Source: JBDHWG01 sp046328525 (GTDB taxonomy: Bacteria; Chloroflexota; Anaerolineae; Epilineales; JAHCIE01). From it: a DNA stretch of 64,000 bases. Numbering within the stretch: position 1 is the stretch's first letter; every line of letters begins with the position of its first letter. The stretch is taken from the NCBI GenBank assembly GCA_046328525.1, contig JAXLWK010000008.1, forward strand, positions 62,001 through 126,000, in the 5' to 3' direction. The position numbers were made by a program, and so were the translations under genes. Below are positions 1 through 7,344 of this stretch, one piece after another. The notes under the pieces were generated by a model. The model was not told the origin of the DNA. It searched no databases and saw nothing but the letters and a program-made list of their open reading frames with translations.

Positions 1-200
1 TGGGTCCGGCGCCGACGGCGACCGCCACCGCGACCGCGACGGCGACGGCCACGGCCACGCCGACCGCGACCGCCACCGCGACCGCGACCGCGACGGCCAC
101 GCCGACGCGCACCCCGACCCCCTCGCCGACGCCGGTGGTGCACCGCGTGTACCTGCCGCACCTGGCGCGGGCGTGGGCGGCCGCCACGCCCGCGCCGTGA
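1..200 (+). CDS. C-terminal fragment of a secreted Pro/Thr-rich protein with VYLP tail
   Basis: The reading frame is open from the window edge to the TGA at 198-200, so the 5' end is missing. About 65 residues are visible. The first ~45 are a low-complexity Ala-Thr/Pro-Thr linker built on repeated GCGACCGCC-like codon blocks. The end reads VVHRVYLPHLARAWAAATPAP. A PT-rich stalk followed by a VYLP motif near the C-terminus is a pattern I associate with extracellular Chloroflexota proteins; no hydrophobic anchor or LPXTG motif follows it. It ends 69 bp before an exosortase gene, so surface sorting is a plausible but unproven link. Confidence 0.7.
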   Translation, partial: GPAPTATATATATATATATPTATATATATATATPTRTPTPSPTPVVHRVYLPHLARAWAAATPAP

Positions 201-232
201 GGGAGAGGGCCTGGCCGAACGAGACGCGGGAT

Positions 233-261
233 TTGCCGCGACGGATGAATCGGACTAGCAT
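233..261 (+). promoter_or_regulatory. Putative housekeeping promoter of the exosortase gene
   Basis: TTGCCG at 233-238 and TAGCAT at 256-261 are separated by 17 bp. The predicted start of transcription falls within a few bases of the ATG at 270, and no Shine-Dalgarno sequence precedes that ATG, so a leaderless mRNA is possible. The -10 match is weak. Confidence 0.3.
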
Positions 262-269
262 TTGACGCT

Positions 270-1100
270 ATGAACCGACTTACCCAAGTGATCCTGACCA
301 CGGGCGCGGTCATCGCCCTCGTGGCTGTCCTCTTCGCCGGGACGCTGCGCTGGCTCGCCCTGTCCTGGCTCGGCAACGACTACTACTCCCACGGCGTCCT
401 GGTGCCCCTCGTCGCCGTGTGGCTGATGTGGCGGCGGCGCGACGCCCTGGCGGCGGCGCGCCCGACGCCCCTGGCGCTGGGCCTGGTGGCCGTCGGTGTC
501 GGCCTGCACCTGGTCGCGCTGCCTATGCAGATGGCCGTGGTGTCGGCGGCCGCCCTGGTGTTGGTCATCATTGGCCTGGTGTGGACGTTCGCCGGCTGGC
601 CGGTGGTGCGCGCCTGGGCATTCCCGCTGCTCTTCCTGGCGGCGATGATCCCGCTGCCTGGCATCGAGCGCCTCAGCCCGCAGCTCGAGGCGTTCACGGC
701 GACGTGGGCCGCGCGCGCCGCGCAGATCCTCGGCGTGGCCGCCGTCAACGTGGGCGGGCAGGTGGCCGTCAACGACCAGGCGTTTACCGTCGGCGCGCCG
801 TGCAGTGGGCTGCGCTCCGTGGTCGCCCTGGGGACGCTGGCCGTCCTGTTCGCGTACAGCGTGCGCGGGCCGTGGTGGGGGCGGGCGCTAATCGTGGCGA
901 GCGCGCTGCCCATCGCCCTGGCCGCCAACCTGGCGCGGGTGTCCTCGATCTTCTGGGTCGCCCAGACCCTCGGCGGCGAGGCGGCGCTGGGCTTCTTCCA
1001 CACCCTCGCCAGCCCGCTGCTGTTCCTGGTCGCCCTGGCGCTGCTGATCTTGCTAGGGCGGGCGGTGCGCTGCGGCCAGCTCCGCCCCGAGGCGTGGTAG
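270..1100 (+). CDS. Exosortase/archaeosortase family protein
   Basis: This 276-residue polytopic membrane protein belongs to the exosortase/archaeosortase family of cysteine transpeptidases, which process C-terminal sorting signals at the outer face of the membrane. The three family active-site residues are visible: Cys178 in APCSGLRS, Arg223 in NLARVSS and His244 in FFHTLAS. About eight hydrophobic segments surround them. The length fits a stand-alone exosortase without the fused EpsI domain; an EpsI-type protein follows as a separate gene at 1217. The only candidate substrate nearby, the truncated gene ending at 200, has no PEP-CTERM signal. No clear ribosome-binding site precedes the ATG. 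Confidence 0.88.
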   Translation: MNRLTQVILTTGAVIALVAVLFAGTLRWLALSWLGNDYYSHGVLVPLVAVWLMWRRRDALAAARPTPLALGLVAVGVGLHLVALPMQMAVVSAAALVLVIIGLVWTFAGWPVVRAWAFPLLFLAAMIPLPGIERLSPQLEAFTATWAARAAQILGVAAVNVGGQVAVNDQAFTVGAPCSGLRSVVALGTLAVLFAYSVRGPWWGRALIVASALPIALAANLARVSSIFWVAQTLGGEAALGFFHTLASPLLFLVALALLILLGRAVRCGQLRPEAW

Positions 1101-1107
1101 GCGGGGC

Positions 1108-1135
1108 GGACCACGAAAGAGGCGAAAGGGGACGC
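1108..1135 (+). repeat. Half copy of the CGAAAGG-type intergenic repeat
   Basis: It begins GGACCACGAAAGAGGCGAAA and follows the exosortase stop. The complementary-oriented half copy lies at 2906-2941, so the pair brackets the EpsI-like and PH-domain genes. A full hairpin version is at 30234-30342 and another half copy is at 49823-49842. Confidence 0.6.
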
Positions 1136-1142
1136 CGGGGCT

Positions 1143-1200
1143 GTCACCCGAATCGTCACCTCGTCACCCCGTCACATCGTCACTCAGTCACTTCGTCACT
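1143..1200 (+). repeat. 8-bp direct repeat array GTCACNNN
   Basis: GTCAC begins at 1143 and then at 1155, 1163, 1171, 1179, 1187 and 1195. The last six copies are spaced at exactly 8 bp. The array lies directly upstream of the EpsI-like gene. Confidence 0.85.
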
Positions 1201-1216
1201 GTATAAGAGATTGCCT

Positions 1217-1996
1217 GTGCAGAGAGTATGGGCCTGGCTGTGGACCACAAGAGAGCGACTCGACAGCCGAGGCTGGCTGGCGCTGGGGGTCGCGGCGCTG
1301 CTGATCGGCGGCATCGGCGTGGCGTGGCGGTTCCAGCCGCCGCCCCCCCCGACTGCCGCGGCGTCGGCGACGCCCCCGGACGGCGCGGCGTCGGCGAGCG
1401 CCGACCACGTCCTGTTTGCCGACGTGGACGGCTGGTACCACGTCACGCGCTACGAGCGCGTGGTCGCCAGCCCGTATGACCTGTGGCTCGATGACCTGCC
1501 CGCCGCCCTGCCAACGCACATTGGCGCGTGGACGGCGACGGACCTGCCGGTCAACCCGCAGCTCACCGACGCCTACCAGAACCCCGAGCTAGTCCTCCAG
1601 CGCGCCTACCGCAATGCGGCCGGCGACGTGGTCTGGCTCACCTTCATCGGCCACCGCGGGCCGCGCAGTTTCCGCCTGTTCGAGCACACCCCGACGATCT
1701 GCTACCCGCTCCAGGGCTGGACGATGCTGGAAGACCGCGTAGACACGGTTCCGCTGGACGGCGGAACGCTCAACGTCCAGCGCGGGCTGGCGCGCAACGA
1801 GGACGACGGGCGCGAGATCGTGGTGCTGTACTGGTATCTGTGGAACACGCCCGGCCGCGACCCGAAGGACGGTATCCTATCGGTGCGCCTGAGCGCCTTC
1901 GTGACGACGAGCGAGGACGACGCGGCGACGCTGCTGAAGCGCGATTTCATCCCGGCCCTCTTCCCGGCCGTCGTTCCGACGTGGCACAGGTTCTAG
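1217..1996 (+). CDS. EpsI-type exosortase-associated protein
   Basis: This protein of about 259 residues has one N-terminal membrane segment (GWLALGVAALLIGGIGVAWRF), a Pro-rich stretch, and a soluble domain resembling the EpsI/DUF3485 family. That family is often fused to, or encoded beside, exosortases. Landmarks include HTPTICYPLQGW and YWYLW. EpsI-type proteins act with the exosortase outside the membrane, but their chemistry is not settled. The frame is open far upstream. I place the start at GTG 1217, with TTG 1211 as an alternative, because the membrane segment should be N-terminal and AAGAGA precedes it. The next gene begins two bases after the stop. Confidence 0.75.
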   Translation: MQRVWAWLWTTRERLDSRGWLALGVAALLIGGIGVAWRFQPPPPPTAAASATPPDGAASASADHVLFADVDGWYHVTRYERVVASPYDLWLDDLPAALPTHIGAWTATDLPVNPQLTDAYQNPELVLQRAYRNAAGDVVWLTFIGHRGPRSFRLFEHTPTICYPLQGWTMLEDRVDTVPLDGGTLNVQRGLARNEDDGREIVVLYWYLWNTPGRDPKDGILSVRLSAFVTTSEDDAATLLKRDFIPALFPAVVPTWHRF

Positions 1997-1997
1997 C

Positions 1998-2876
1998 ATG
2001 GTCTTCCGGCCCCTGCTCTCCCGCCTGATTCCCCTATCCCTGCTGGCCGCCATCCTGGCGCTGCTGGGGATTGACGCTGCCCTGGTGGTCGGCATGGCGC
2101 GCGTCGGCGTCGGCCTGATGGCCTTCGTGGCCGGCGCCCTGCTGCTGCTGAGCCTGCCGGCGCTGGCCGTCCTGGTCTACTGGCTGTGGGGCGCCCTCAG
2201 CCTGCGCTATGCCATGGACCGCAATGCCGTGCGCATCCACTGGGCGGCGACGACCCACGTCATCCCCCTGCCCAACATTACGGCCATCGAGGACGGCGCG
2301 GACTTCTACGTCGAGCGCGTCCACGGCTACCACTGGCCGGGGCTGCTCGTCGGGCTGGGCCACCTGGACCGCCTGGGCAGCGCCGTCATCTGCGCCACGC
2401 GGCCCCTGCCGGAGCAGCTGATCCTCGTCACCCGCCGCGGGCGCTACGCCGTCTCGCCGGCCGACCGCGTCGCGTTCATCGAAGCCCTGGGCACCCGGCA
2501 GCGCCTCGGCCCGACGGAGGCCCTGGCGGAGACCGCCTGGCAGCCGCGCTGGATGCGCCTGCCCATCTGGCGCGACCGGCTGGTCTACGCCCTGTTCGGG
2601 GCGGGCATCGTCCTGTCGCTGCTCCTGTGGGCGTGGGTCAGCCTGCTGTACGGCAGCCTGCCGGCGAGCCTGCCCATGCGCGGCATCGCCGCGACGCCTC
2701 TGGCGCGCGCCATCGCCCTGTGGCTGCCCCTGGCCGGCGCGGCGGCCCTGGTGGTCAACAGCACCCTCGCCGTCGCGGTACACAGGCGCGAGCGCTTCGC
2801 CGCCTACCTCTCCCTCGGCAGCGCCGTCGCCGTGCAGGTATTCATCTGGATCGCTCTGCTCCACGCCGTCCTGTGA
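1998..2876 (+). CDS. Membrane protein with bacterial PH-like domain
   Basis: This 292-residue protein has two hydrophobic segments at the N-terminus (about 10-65), a soluble domain (about 70-170) and two more membrane segments (about 195-290). The soluble part, with RYAMDRNAVRIHWAATTHVI and LPNITAIED, matches the bacterial PH-domain layout, in which a short membrane anchor precedes a strand-rich module. The specific role is unknown. It starts one base after the EpsI-type stop, so the two are almost certainly co-transcribed with the exosortase. It may be an accessory of the sorting system. Confidence 0.6.
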   Translation: MVFRPLLSRLIPLSLLAAILALLGIDAALVVGMARVGVGLMAFVAGALLLLSLPALAVLVYWLWGALSLRYAMDRNAVRIHWAATTHVIPLPNITAIEDGADFYVERVHGYHWPGLLVGLGHLDRLGSAVICATRPLPEQLILVTRRGRYAVSPADRVAFIEALGTRQRLGPTEALAETAWQPRWMRLPIWRDRLVYALFGAGIVLSLLLWAWVSLLYGSLPASLPMRGIAATPLARAIALWLPLAGAAALVVNSTLAVAVHRRERFAAYLSLGSAVAVQVFIWIALLHAVL

Positions 2877-3018
2877 GGCCAATCGCGTAGCCAGCCCCTG
2901 TTCACGTCTTTCGCGTCCCTTTTCGCGCCTTTCGTGGTCCAAAGGTTCCTGCGCCTTTGCGTTTCAAATCACCCCTTTGCTCGCCAAAGGGGTAGCTCCA
3001 CAGTATAGCGTGGAGCTA

Positions 3019-3048
3019 CCCCATCCCCCCGCCGGCGGGGGGATGGGG
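3019..3048. repeat. Perfect 30-bp palindrome
   Basis: The arms are CCCCATCCCCCCGCC and GGCGGGGGGATGGGG with no spacer. The palindrome follows directly on the 2989-3022 hairpin. Confidence 0.85.
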
Positions 3049-3130
3049 GGTCTCCACGCTATCGTGGTGAGCTACCGCCAAAGGCGGCGCGTGCAAGGAA
3101 ATCCCTACGTCATCGCTCCTCTCACGTAGA

Positions 3131-3306
3131 CTCTATCTTTGCACTTCTTGGGTCGGGGAGGTTTGGAGGGGCATGCCCCTCCAAATTCCCCCTTGTCCCA
3201 TCTGCCAGCGGAGGTGAAGTGCCACCTCGCGCACGAGGGAATGGGGGAGAATTGTCGGGGCCTGCGGCCCCCACTGCCCCGGCGAACGCAAAGTGCAAAG
3301 ATAGAG
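3131..3306 (+). mobile_element. MITE-like element, copy 1
   Basis: This 176-bp element is bounded by perfect 16-bp terminal inverted repeats: CTCTATCTTTGCACTT at 3131-3146 and its complement at 3291-3306. The flanks carry a 5-bp direct repeat GTAGA (3126-3130 and 3307-3311), the signature of target duplication. The inside is rich in palindromes such as GGAGGGGCATGCCCCTCC and has no transposase. A second copy in opposite orientation lies at 44447-44619. It is best read as a non-autonomous element. Confidence 0.85.
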
Positions 3307-3451
3307 GTAGACAGCTCGCATAGTGACGCTTTTCGTTCTACAGCCGCGGGAGCGACTGGAAGTCGCTACTACAGTCCTGTCCTTACGCGCGACGGACTTC
3401 TAACCTCCGTGTCCTCTGTGCGTCTGCGTCAATCTCAGAAGGGGGGGGAGA

Positions 3452-4372
3452 ATGCGCCTCGGCTGCGGGCCGACGCTCCTGGCGCGGCCCGGCCTGCGCT
3501 GCTACGATGGGCGGCGGCCACCCGACACGCCCCACCTCAGCGTCGGGCTGCTCTACTTGCGCGACAGCCTAGCCTGGCTCGCCCGCGCCGACATCCACCT
3601 GTTCCGGCTGCACTGGCGGCTCCTGCCAGGGCCGGCCGAGGACGCGACGCGGCAGCTCGGCGAGGCGGCCGCCACCCTGGCGTGGGTCGGCGGCCTGGTC
3701 GGCGCCGGCGATGTCCGCCTGACGGTACACGCCCCGCTGAGCGTCGCCCTCGGCAGCCGCGCCGACGGCGAGGCCGCCCGCGCCGCCGCCACGCTGAGCG
3801 CCCTGGCCGGTCTGCTCGGCGCGCTGGGGGCGCGGGACGGCGTGGTGGAGTGCCATGTCGGCGGAGGCCTGGGCGACGCCGCTGCGACGCGGGCGCGCTT
3901 CGCGCGGCGCTACCTCGCCCTGCCGGCCGAGGCGCGGCGTGCCCTCGCTGTGGAGCACGACCTGACCCACAGCGCCGCCGACCTGGTCGGGCTGCACCAC
4001 CTGTGCGGCGCGCCCGTCATCTTCGACAGCCTGCACCACCGCCTGCGGGGCGATGGGCGGGCCGGGCGCGAGGCCCTGGCGGCGTGCCTCGCCACCTGGC
4101 CGCCCGGCGTCGCCCCCCTCGTCCACGTCGCCTCGCCGCGCACCGAGGTGCGCCCACTGCGGCGGCGGGGCGTGCGCGTCGCCCGCCTCCCTCGCCCCGG
4201 CGAGCACGCCGACCTGATCCACCCCTTCGAGTTCCAAGACTTCCTCGCCGCCACCTTCGGGCTGCCGCCGTTCGACATCATGCTCGAGGCGCGGGCGTCG
4301 GACGTGGCCTTGCTGCGCCTGCGGGCCGGCCTGCGCCGCGCCGCCCCTGACCTGGCGGCGGCCGTGCGCTGA
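3452..4372 (+). CDS. uvsE: UV damage endonuclease UvsE/UvdE
   Basis: This 306-residue TIM-barrel enzyme of the UvdE family nicks DNA 5' of UV photoproducts to start alternative excision repair. Family landmarks occur in order: FRLHWRLLP (usual YRISSxLxP), VHAPLS, ECHVGGGLGD, AVEHD (usually END), VIFDSLHHR, VHVASP, EHADLIHPFEF and DIMLEAR near the C-terminus. Metal ligands of the HP, E, H and DxHH motifs are retained. The middle of the usual END triad reads His, and the Lys after LEAR is replaced (RASDVALL), which may only be drift. The length is normal. Six bases separate it from the next gene. Confidence 0.85.
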   Translation: MRLGCGPTLLARPGLRCYDGRRPPDTPHLSVGLLYLRDSLAWLARADIHLFRLHWRLLPGPAEDATRQLGEAAATLAWVGGLVGAGDVRLTVHAPLSVALGSRADGEAARAAATLSALAGLLGALGARDGVVECHVGGGLGDAAATRARFARRYLALPAEARRALAVEHDLTHSAADLVGLHHLCGAPVIFDSLHHRLRGDGRAGREALAACLATWPPGVAPLVHVASPRTEVRPLRRRGVRVARLPRPGEHADLIHPFEFQDFLAATFGLPPFDIMLEARASDVALLRLRAGLRRAAPDLAAAVR

Positions 4373-4378
4373 GGCGCT

Positions 4379-4900
4379 ATGCCCCGCTCACGGCACAGCG
4401 CCGCCCCGGCGGCCGCCTGGCCCGCGCCCGACACCGCCGTGCTCGTCGCCGTGGTCACGCGGCCGGCCGACCTGGCCCGCGCCGCCGACGGCTGGTATCG
4501 CCTGCCCGTCGCCCACGCCCCGCCGCGCCTGGGCTGCGAGGCGCTGGCGTTCTACCAGACCGGGGCGTTCGGGCCGGACGGCCACGCCGTGCGCCTGTGG
4601 GCGGCGGTGGAGCGCGTCAGCCTGGCGCGGCGGCGCGAGCTGCTGCCCGATGAAGCCCAGCACCCGCGCGCCGACGCCCTGTACTACCGCTTCGCGCTGG
4701 GGCCGCTGGTCGCCCTGGCGCGGCCCATCCCGGCGCGGCGGCTGCGGCGGGTGACGTTCATCCCGACGACGTGGGCGCGGCTGGCGGCGGCGCAGGACGT
4801 GGCCGACCTGTGGCTGCGCCCGCCCAGCGGCGCGCCTCTCCCCACGGCCGGCGACGACGAAGACTTTTCGCACCCTTCACGAATTATTCGACGCGCATAA
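4379..4900 (+). CDS. Conserved protein of unknown function, PUA/EVE-like pattern
   Basis: This 173-residue soluble protein contains no motif I can tie to a reaction. The block GWYRLPVAHAPP, FYQTGAF, WAAVERV, RRELLPDE, ADALYYRF and RRVTFIPTTWARL resembles a family I have seen in Chloroflexota and other bacteria; the strand pattern suggests a PUA-like or EVE-like nucleic-acid-binding fold, but this is a guess. It is probably co-transcribed with uvsE, which would fit a nucleic-acid role. The C-terminus is acidic and then basic (GDDEDFSHPSRIIRRA). Confidence 0.6.
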   Translation: MPRSRHSAAPAAAWPAPDTAVLVAVVTRPADLARAADGWYRLPVAHAPPRLGCEALAFYQTGAFGPDGHAVRLWAAVERVSLARRRELLPDEAQHPRADALYYRFALGPLVALARPIPARRLRRVTFIPTTWARLAAAQDVADLWLRPPSGAPLPTAGDDEDFSHPSRIIRRA

Positions 4901-4958
4901 CACTTTAAGGTTCGCCTTCGTTACTTCATATGACGAATGAGGGGGACAGGGCTGCCAT

Positions 4959-6008
4959 ATGTTGCAGATCAACGCTGACACGGCGCTGCAGTCCGCGGCT
5001 CAGCACGTCGTCGCATTGAACGGCGCGCAAGCGATTGGGATTGCGTGGTACGAGCCGGCGCGTCGGGACGTGGTGTGGGGGGCACTGGTTGGGCCGAGCG
5101 AGGCCGAAGCGACGCTGGCAGGGTTGGCGCAGCGCGTCATCCACAGCGACGCGCCGCTGCGCGAGAGTGACGCCGACCAGGGGTGGGCGTGGGGGGCGCC
5201 GGTGAGCGGCGCGACGCTCCACGGCGCGCTGGTCGCGGTCGGCAACGGCAGTCAGCCGGTGCAGCCGGCGCTGCTGGTGCTGCTCGGCGAGACGGCGGCG
5301 CTGGCCGCCGAGCTACTGGCCGAGCGTCAGCGCAGCGCGCGCCTGCAACGCTGGTTCACGGCGAGCGGCCGCGAGATCGCCGGCAGCGCCGCCGTGGCTG
5401 GGCTGGCCCAGCGCATCAACAACCCGCTGACCACGGTCATTGGCGAGGCGCAGCTATTACAGGCGGAAGCCACAGAGACGGGGATGCTCGCCGGCCTGGC
5501 GGCCATCGAGCGCGCCGGCCAGCGCATCCGCGACGGGGTCGAGACCATCCTGGACTTCGTGCAAGGCAACGGCGCGCCGGAAGCGATGGATGTGAATGGG
5601 ACGATCGAGGCGGCCCTGCGCTTGGTGACAAGCGAGCTTGAGGGGGCTGGGGTGCGCCTCAGTGCGCGGCTGACGCCGAATTTACCGGCGGTGCGCGCAA
5701 ACGCATCGGACATGACGGAAGCCTGGGTTCACTTGCTGGCGAACGCGCGCCAGGCGCTGGCTTCGACCGAGGAGGGGCAGATCCGCCTGGCCTCGGTCGT
5801 GCGGAATGGGTACGTCCTGGTCACCGTGGCCGACAACGGCCCGGTGACGGTGCGGCGGCGGCGGTTGCTTCAGCCTTTCGCCCCCGACACGAGCGGCAGC
5901 CTGTTTCTGGCCTGGAATCTCGTGACGCGGGCGGGCGGACAGGTGCTCGTCGCCAGCCGGCCCGGCATTGGAACCACCATAGGGGCGCGCCTGCCCGTGC
6001 CGAAGTAG
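4959..6008 (+). CDS. Degenerate histidine kinase lacking the phospho-acceptor His
   Basis: This 349-residue protein has a GAF-like N-terminus (about 1-125), a dimerisation helix region (about 140-200) and a HATPase-like domain (about 240-347). In the H-box the usual AHEINNPL reads AQRINNPL, so Gln151 replaces the phospho-accepting His and Arg152 the catalytic acid. The HATPase keeps the N-box (HLLANARQAL, Asn262) and DNG (292-294), but the GLGL motif of the ATP lid is lost (SGSLFLAWN). No membrane segment is seen. It precedes an OmpR-type regulator by 19 bp. It may be a pseudokinase that binds or blocks that regulator. Confidence 0.8.
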   Translation: MLQINADTALQSAAQHVVALNGAQAIGIAWYEPARRDVVWGALVGPSEAEATLAGLAQRVIHSDAPLRESDADQGWAWGAPVSGATLHGALVAVGNGSQPVQPALLVLLGETAALAAELLAERQRSARLQRWFTASGREIAGSAAVAGLAQRINNPLTTVIGEAQLLQAEATETGMLAGLAAIERAGQRIRDGVETILDFVQGNGAPEAMDVNGTIEAALRLVTSELEGAGVRLSARLTPNLPAVRANASDMTEAWVHLLANARQALASTEEGQIRLASVVRNGYVLVTVADNGPVTVRRRRLLQPFAPDTSGSLFLAWNLVTRAGGQVLVASRPGIGTTIGARLPVPK

Positions 6009-6027
6009 GGCGCCAAGCGAGGTACAC

Positions 6028-6717
6028 GTGGCTACAATTCTCGTCGCCGACAATGACTCGGACGTGCGCGGCACCCTCAGCCGCAGCCTGGTGCGCAATG
6101 GGTACGAGGTGCTGACCGCCAACAGCGGCGTGGAGGCCCTGTCCGTGACGCGCCAGATGATGCCGGACCTCGTCGTCCTGGACATGGCGATGCCGGGGCT
6201 GGATGGAATCGAGGTGTGCCGACGCCTGCGGGCCGACCCGACGGTGTCGGACACGCCGGTGCTGTTTCTCACCGCCCAGCACCGCCTGCCGGACCGCCTG
6301 CGCGGCCTGGACGCCGGCGGAGACGACTATCTCACGAAGCCCTTCGATCTGCAAGAGCTGACGGCGCGGGTGCGGGCGCTGCTTCGCCGCGCCCAGCGCA
6401 GCCATGCCCAGCCGCTCTCCCTGGGGCGGCTGCGCCTCGACCTGGGTGGGCGGCGCGCCGAGGTGGACGGGCGGAGCATCCCGCTGACGCCGACGGAGTT
6501 CAAGCTCCTGGCGTACCTGCTGCGCAATCCGGGGCAGGTCGTGTCGTCGGACCGGCTGCTCCAGGATGTGTGGGGCTACCCGCCGGGCGCGGGGCAGCAC
6601 GCCCTGGTGCGGGCGCACGTGAAGAACCTGCGCGCCAAGCTGGAGCCGACGCCCCACAGCCCGCGCTACATCCGCACGGTGCCGCGCCACGGCTATACGC
6701 TCATCGCGCCCGACTGA
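6028..6717 (+). CDS. OmpR/PhoB-family response regulator
   Basis: This 229-residue regulator has a receiver domain (1-118) with acidic residues ADND (7-10), phospho-acceptor Asp52 in VVLDMAMPG, a Thr in FLTA and Lys in TKPFD. A winged-helix DNA-binding domain follows (about 130-228), with LTPTEFKLLAYLLRNPGQVV and YIRTVPRHGYTL. It starts at GTG, with GAGG nine bases before it. It lies just behind the degenerate kinase, so phosphorylation must come from another kinase or the receiver may work without phosphate. A strong terminator follows. Confidence 0.92.
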   Translation: MATILVADNDSDVRGTLSRSLVRNGYEVLTANSGVEALSVTRQMMPDLVVLDMAMPGLDGIEVCRRLRADPTVSDTPVLFLTAQHRLPDRLRGLDAGGDDYLTKPFDLQELTARVRALLRRAQRSHAQPLSLGRLRLDLGGRRAEVDGRSIPLTPTEFKLLAYLLRNPGQVVSSDRLLQDVWGYPPGAGQHALVRAHVKNLRAKLEPTPHSPRYIRTVPRHGYTLIAPD

Positions 6718-6751
6718 TTCGCCGGCAACGCTTATAATCTTCCTGAGCAAC

Positions 6752-6787
6752 GCGGGGGACGGCCTTTTACAAAAGACCGTCCCCCGC
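6752..6787. terminator. Bidirectional hairpin terminator
   Basis: GCGGGGGACGG pairs with CCGTCCCCCGC around a CTTTTACAAAAGA loop. It sits between the converging response-regulator gene (plus) and lipoprotein gene (minus). Confidence 0.75.
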
Positions 6788-6796
6788 CTGATTCTT

Positions 6797-7303
6797 CTAG
6801 CGGACGGCGACGGCCTTGGTGAAGAGGGCGTAGCGCTCCGGCTCGTCGGGGCTTTCGCGGGGCAGGACGATGAGGGTGATGCGCAGCGTCGCCGGGCCGC
6901 GGTCCAGGGGCTGCTCCAGGTAGATCGGCTCGACGATGTTGCGGATGGGGACGGGCGCGCCGTCCTTCTCGCCGACCACCTCGGCGATCTCGACGCGGAC
7001 GCGGTCGTACACAGCCGGCGGGAACGGCCCGCGGGCGACGATCTGCCCGGTCGGGCCGACCGCGCCCAGGTCCACGACAGGCGCGATCAGGGGGATGTCT
7101 ACCCAGCCCTCGTCGCGGGGGGCGTCGGCCGGGTGCATGGCGGCGTCGCGCAGGGTGACGACGACGCGATCCAGGCCGGCCAGGCCGTCGGAGCCGTCGG
7201 CGACGCGCACCTGGGCGACGCCGCCGCCTGGCCGCGCCGCGCAGCCGGCCAGGAGCACGACCGTCAGGGTGAGAAGAATGAAGCGACTCAAGAATTTAAC
7301 CAC
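6797..7303 (-). CDS. Lipoprotein with DUF4382-like domain
   Basis: This 168-residue protein has a lipoprotein signal peptide with lipobox LLAGC (Cys at about residue 18). The rest is strand-rich: AQVRVADGSDGLAGLDRVVV, WVDIPL, VVDLGAVG, YDRVRVEIAEVV and KAVAVR. This resembles DUF4382-type secreted proteins (short repeated beta modules, function unknown). I choose GTG 7303 because AGGA lies eight bases upstream and the signal peptide begins there; the frame extends further only through the 28-bp repeat array. The upstream co-directional gene is the rhodanese lipoprotein. Confidence 0.7.
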   Translation of the reverse strand: MVKFLSRFILLTLTVVLLAGCAARPGGGVAQVRVADGSDGLAGLDRVVVTLRDAAMHPADAPRDEGWVDIPLIAPVVDLGAVGPTGQIVARGPFPPAVYDRVRVEIAEVVGEKDGAPVPIRNIVEPIYLEQPLDRGPATLRITLIVLPRESPDEPERYALFTKAVAVR

Positions 7304-7317
7304 GACGAATTCCTGGT

Positions 7318-7341
7318 AGGGGTAGCCCCCCGTGGCTACCC
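7318..7341. repeat. Hairpin GGGGTAGCC/GGCTACCCC
   Basis: The inverted repeat lies between the tandem array and the lipoprotein start. The arms resemble those of the 2989-3022 hairpin (GGGGTAGC core). Confidence 0.6.
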
Positions 7342-7344
7342 CGT

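Larger units (their letters stand above)
2877..3451. other. Repeat-rich intergenic region
   Basis: This 575-bp gap holds no convincing gene. In order it contains the complementary half of the CGAAAGG repeat (2906-2941), a TGCGCCTTTGCGTTT fragment of another family (2950-2964), a hairpin GGGGTAGCTCCAC/GTGGAGCTACCCC (2989-3022), a perfect 30-bp palindrome (3019-3048), a MITE-like element (3131-3306), a small GCGACTGGAAGTCGC palindrome (3349-3365), and a GTGTCCTCTGTGCGTCTGCG fragment near 3408. A purine-rich ribosome-binding site for the next gene closes the region. Confidence 0.8.

Noticed and set aside
2877..3451. tRNA or other classical RNA gene in the repeat-filled gaps
   Set aside because: No cloverleaf with TTC-type loop and acceptor stem could be traced in this or the other long gaps. 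The visible hairpins belong to repeats.
3139..4350. Long plus-strand frame starting in the MITE-like element and overlapping uvsE
   Set aside because: The overlapping uvsE frame has all family motifs. This one is Arg/Ala/Pro nonsense in another phase.
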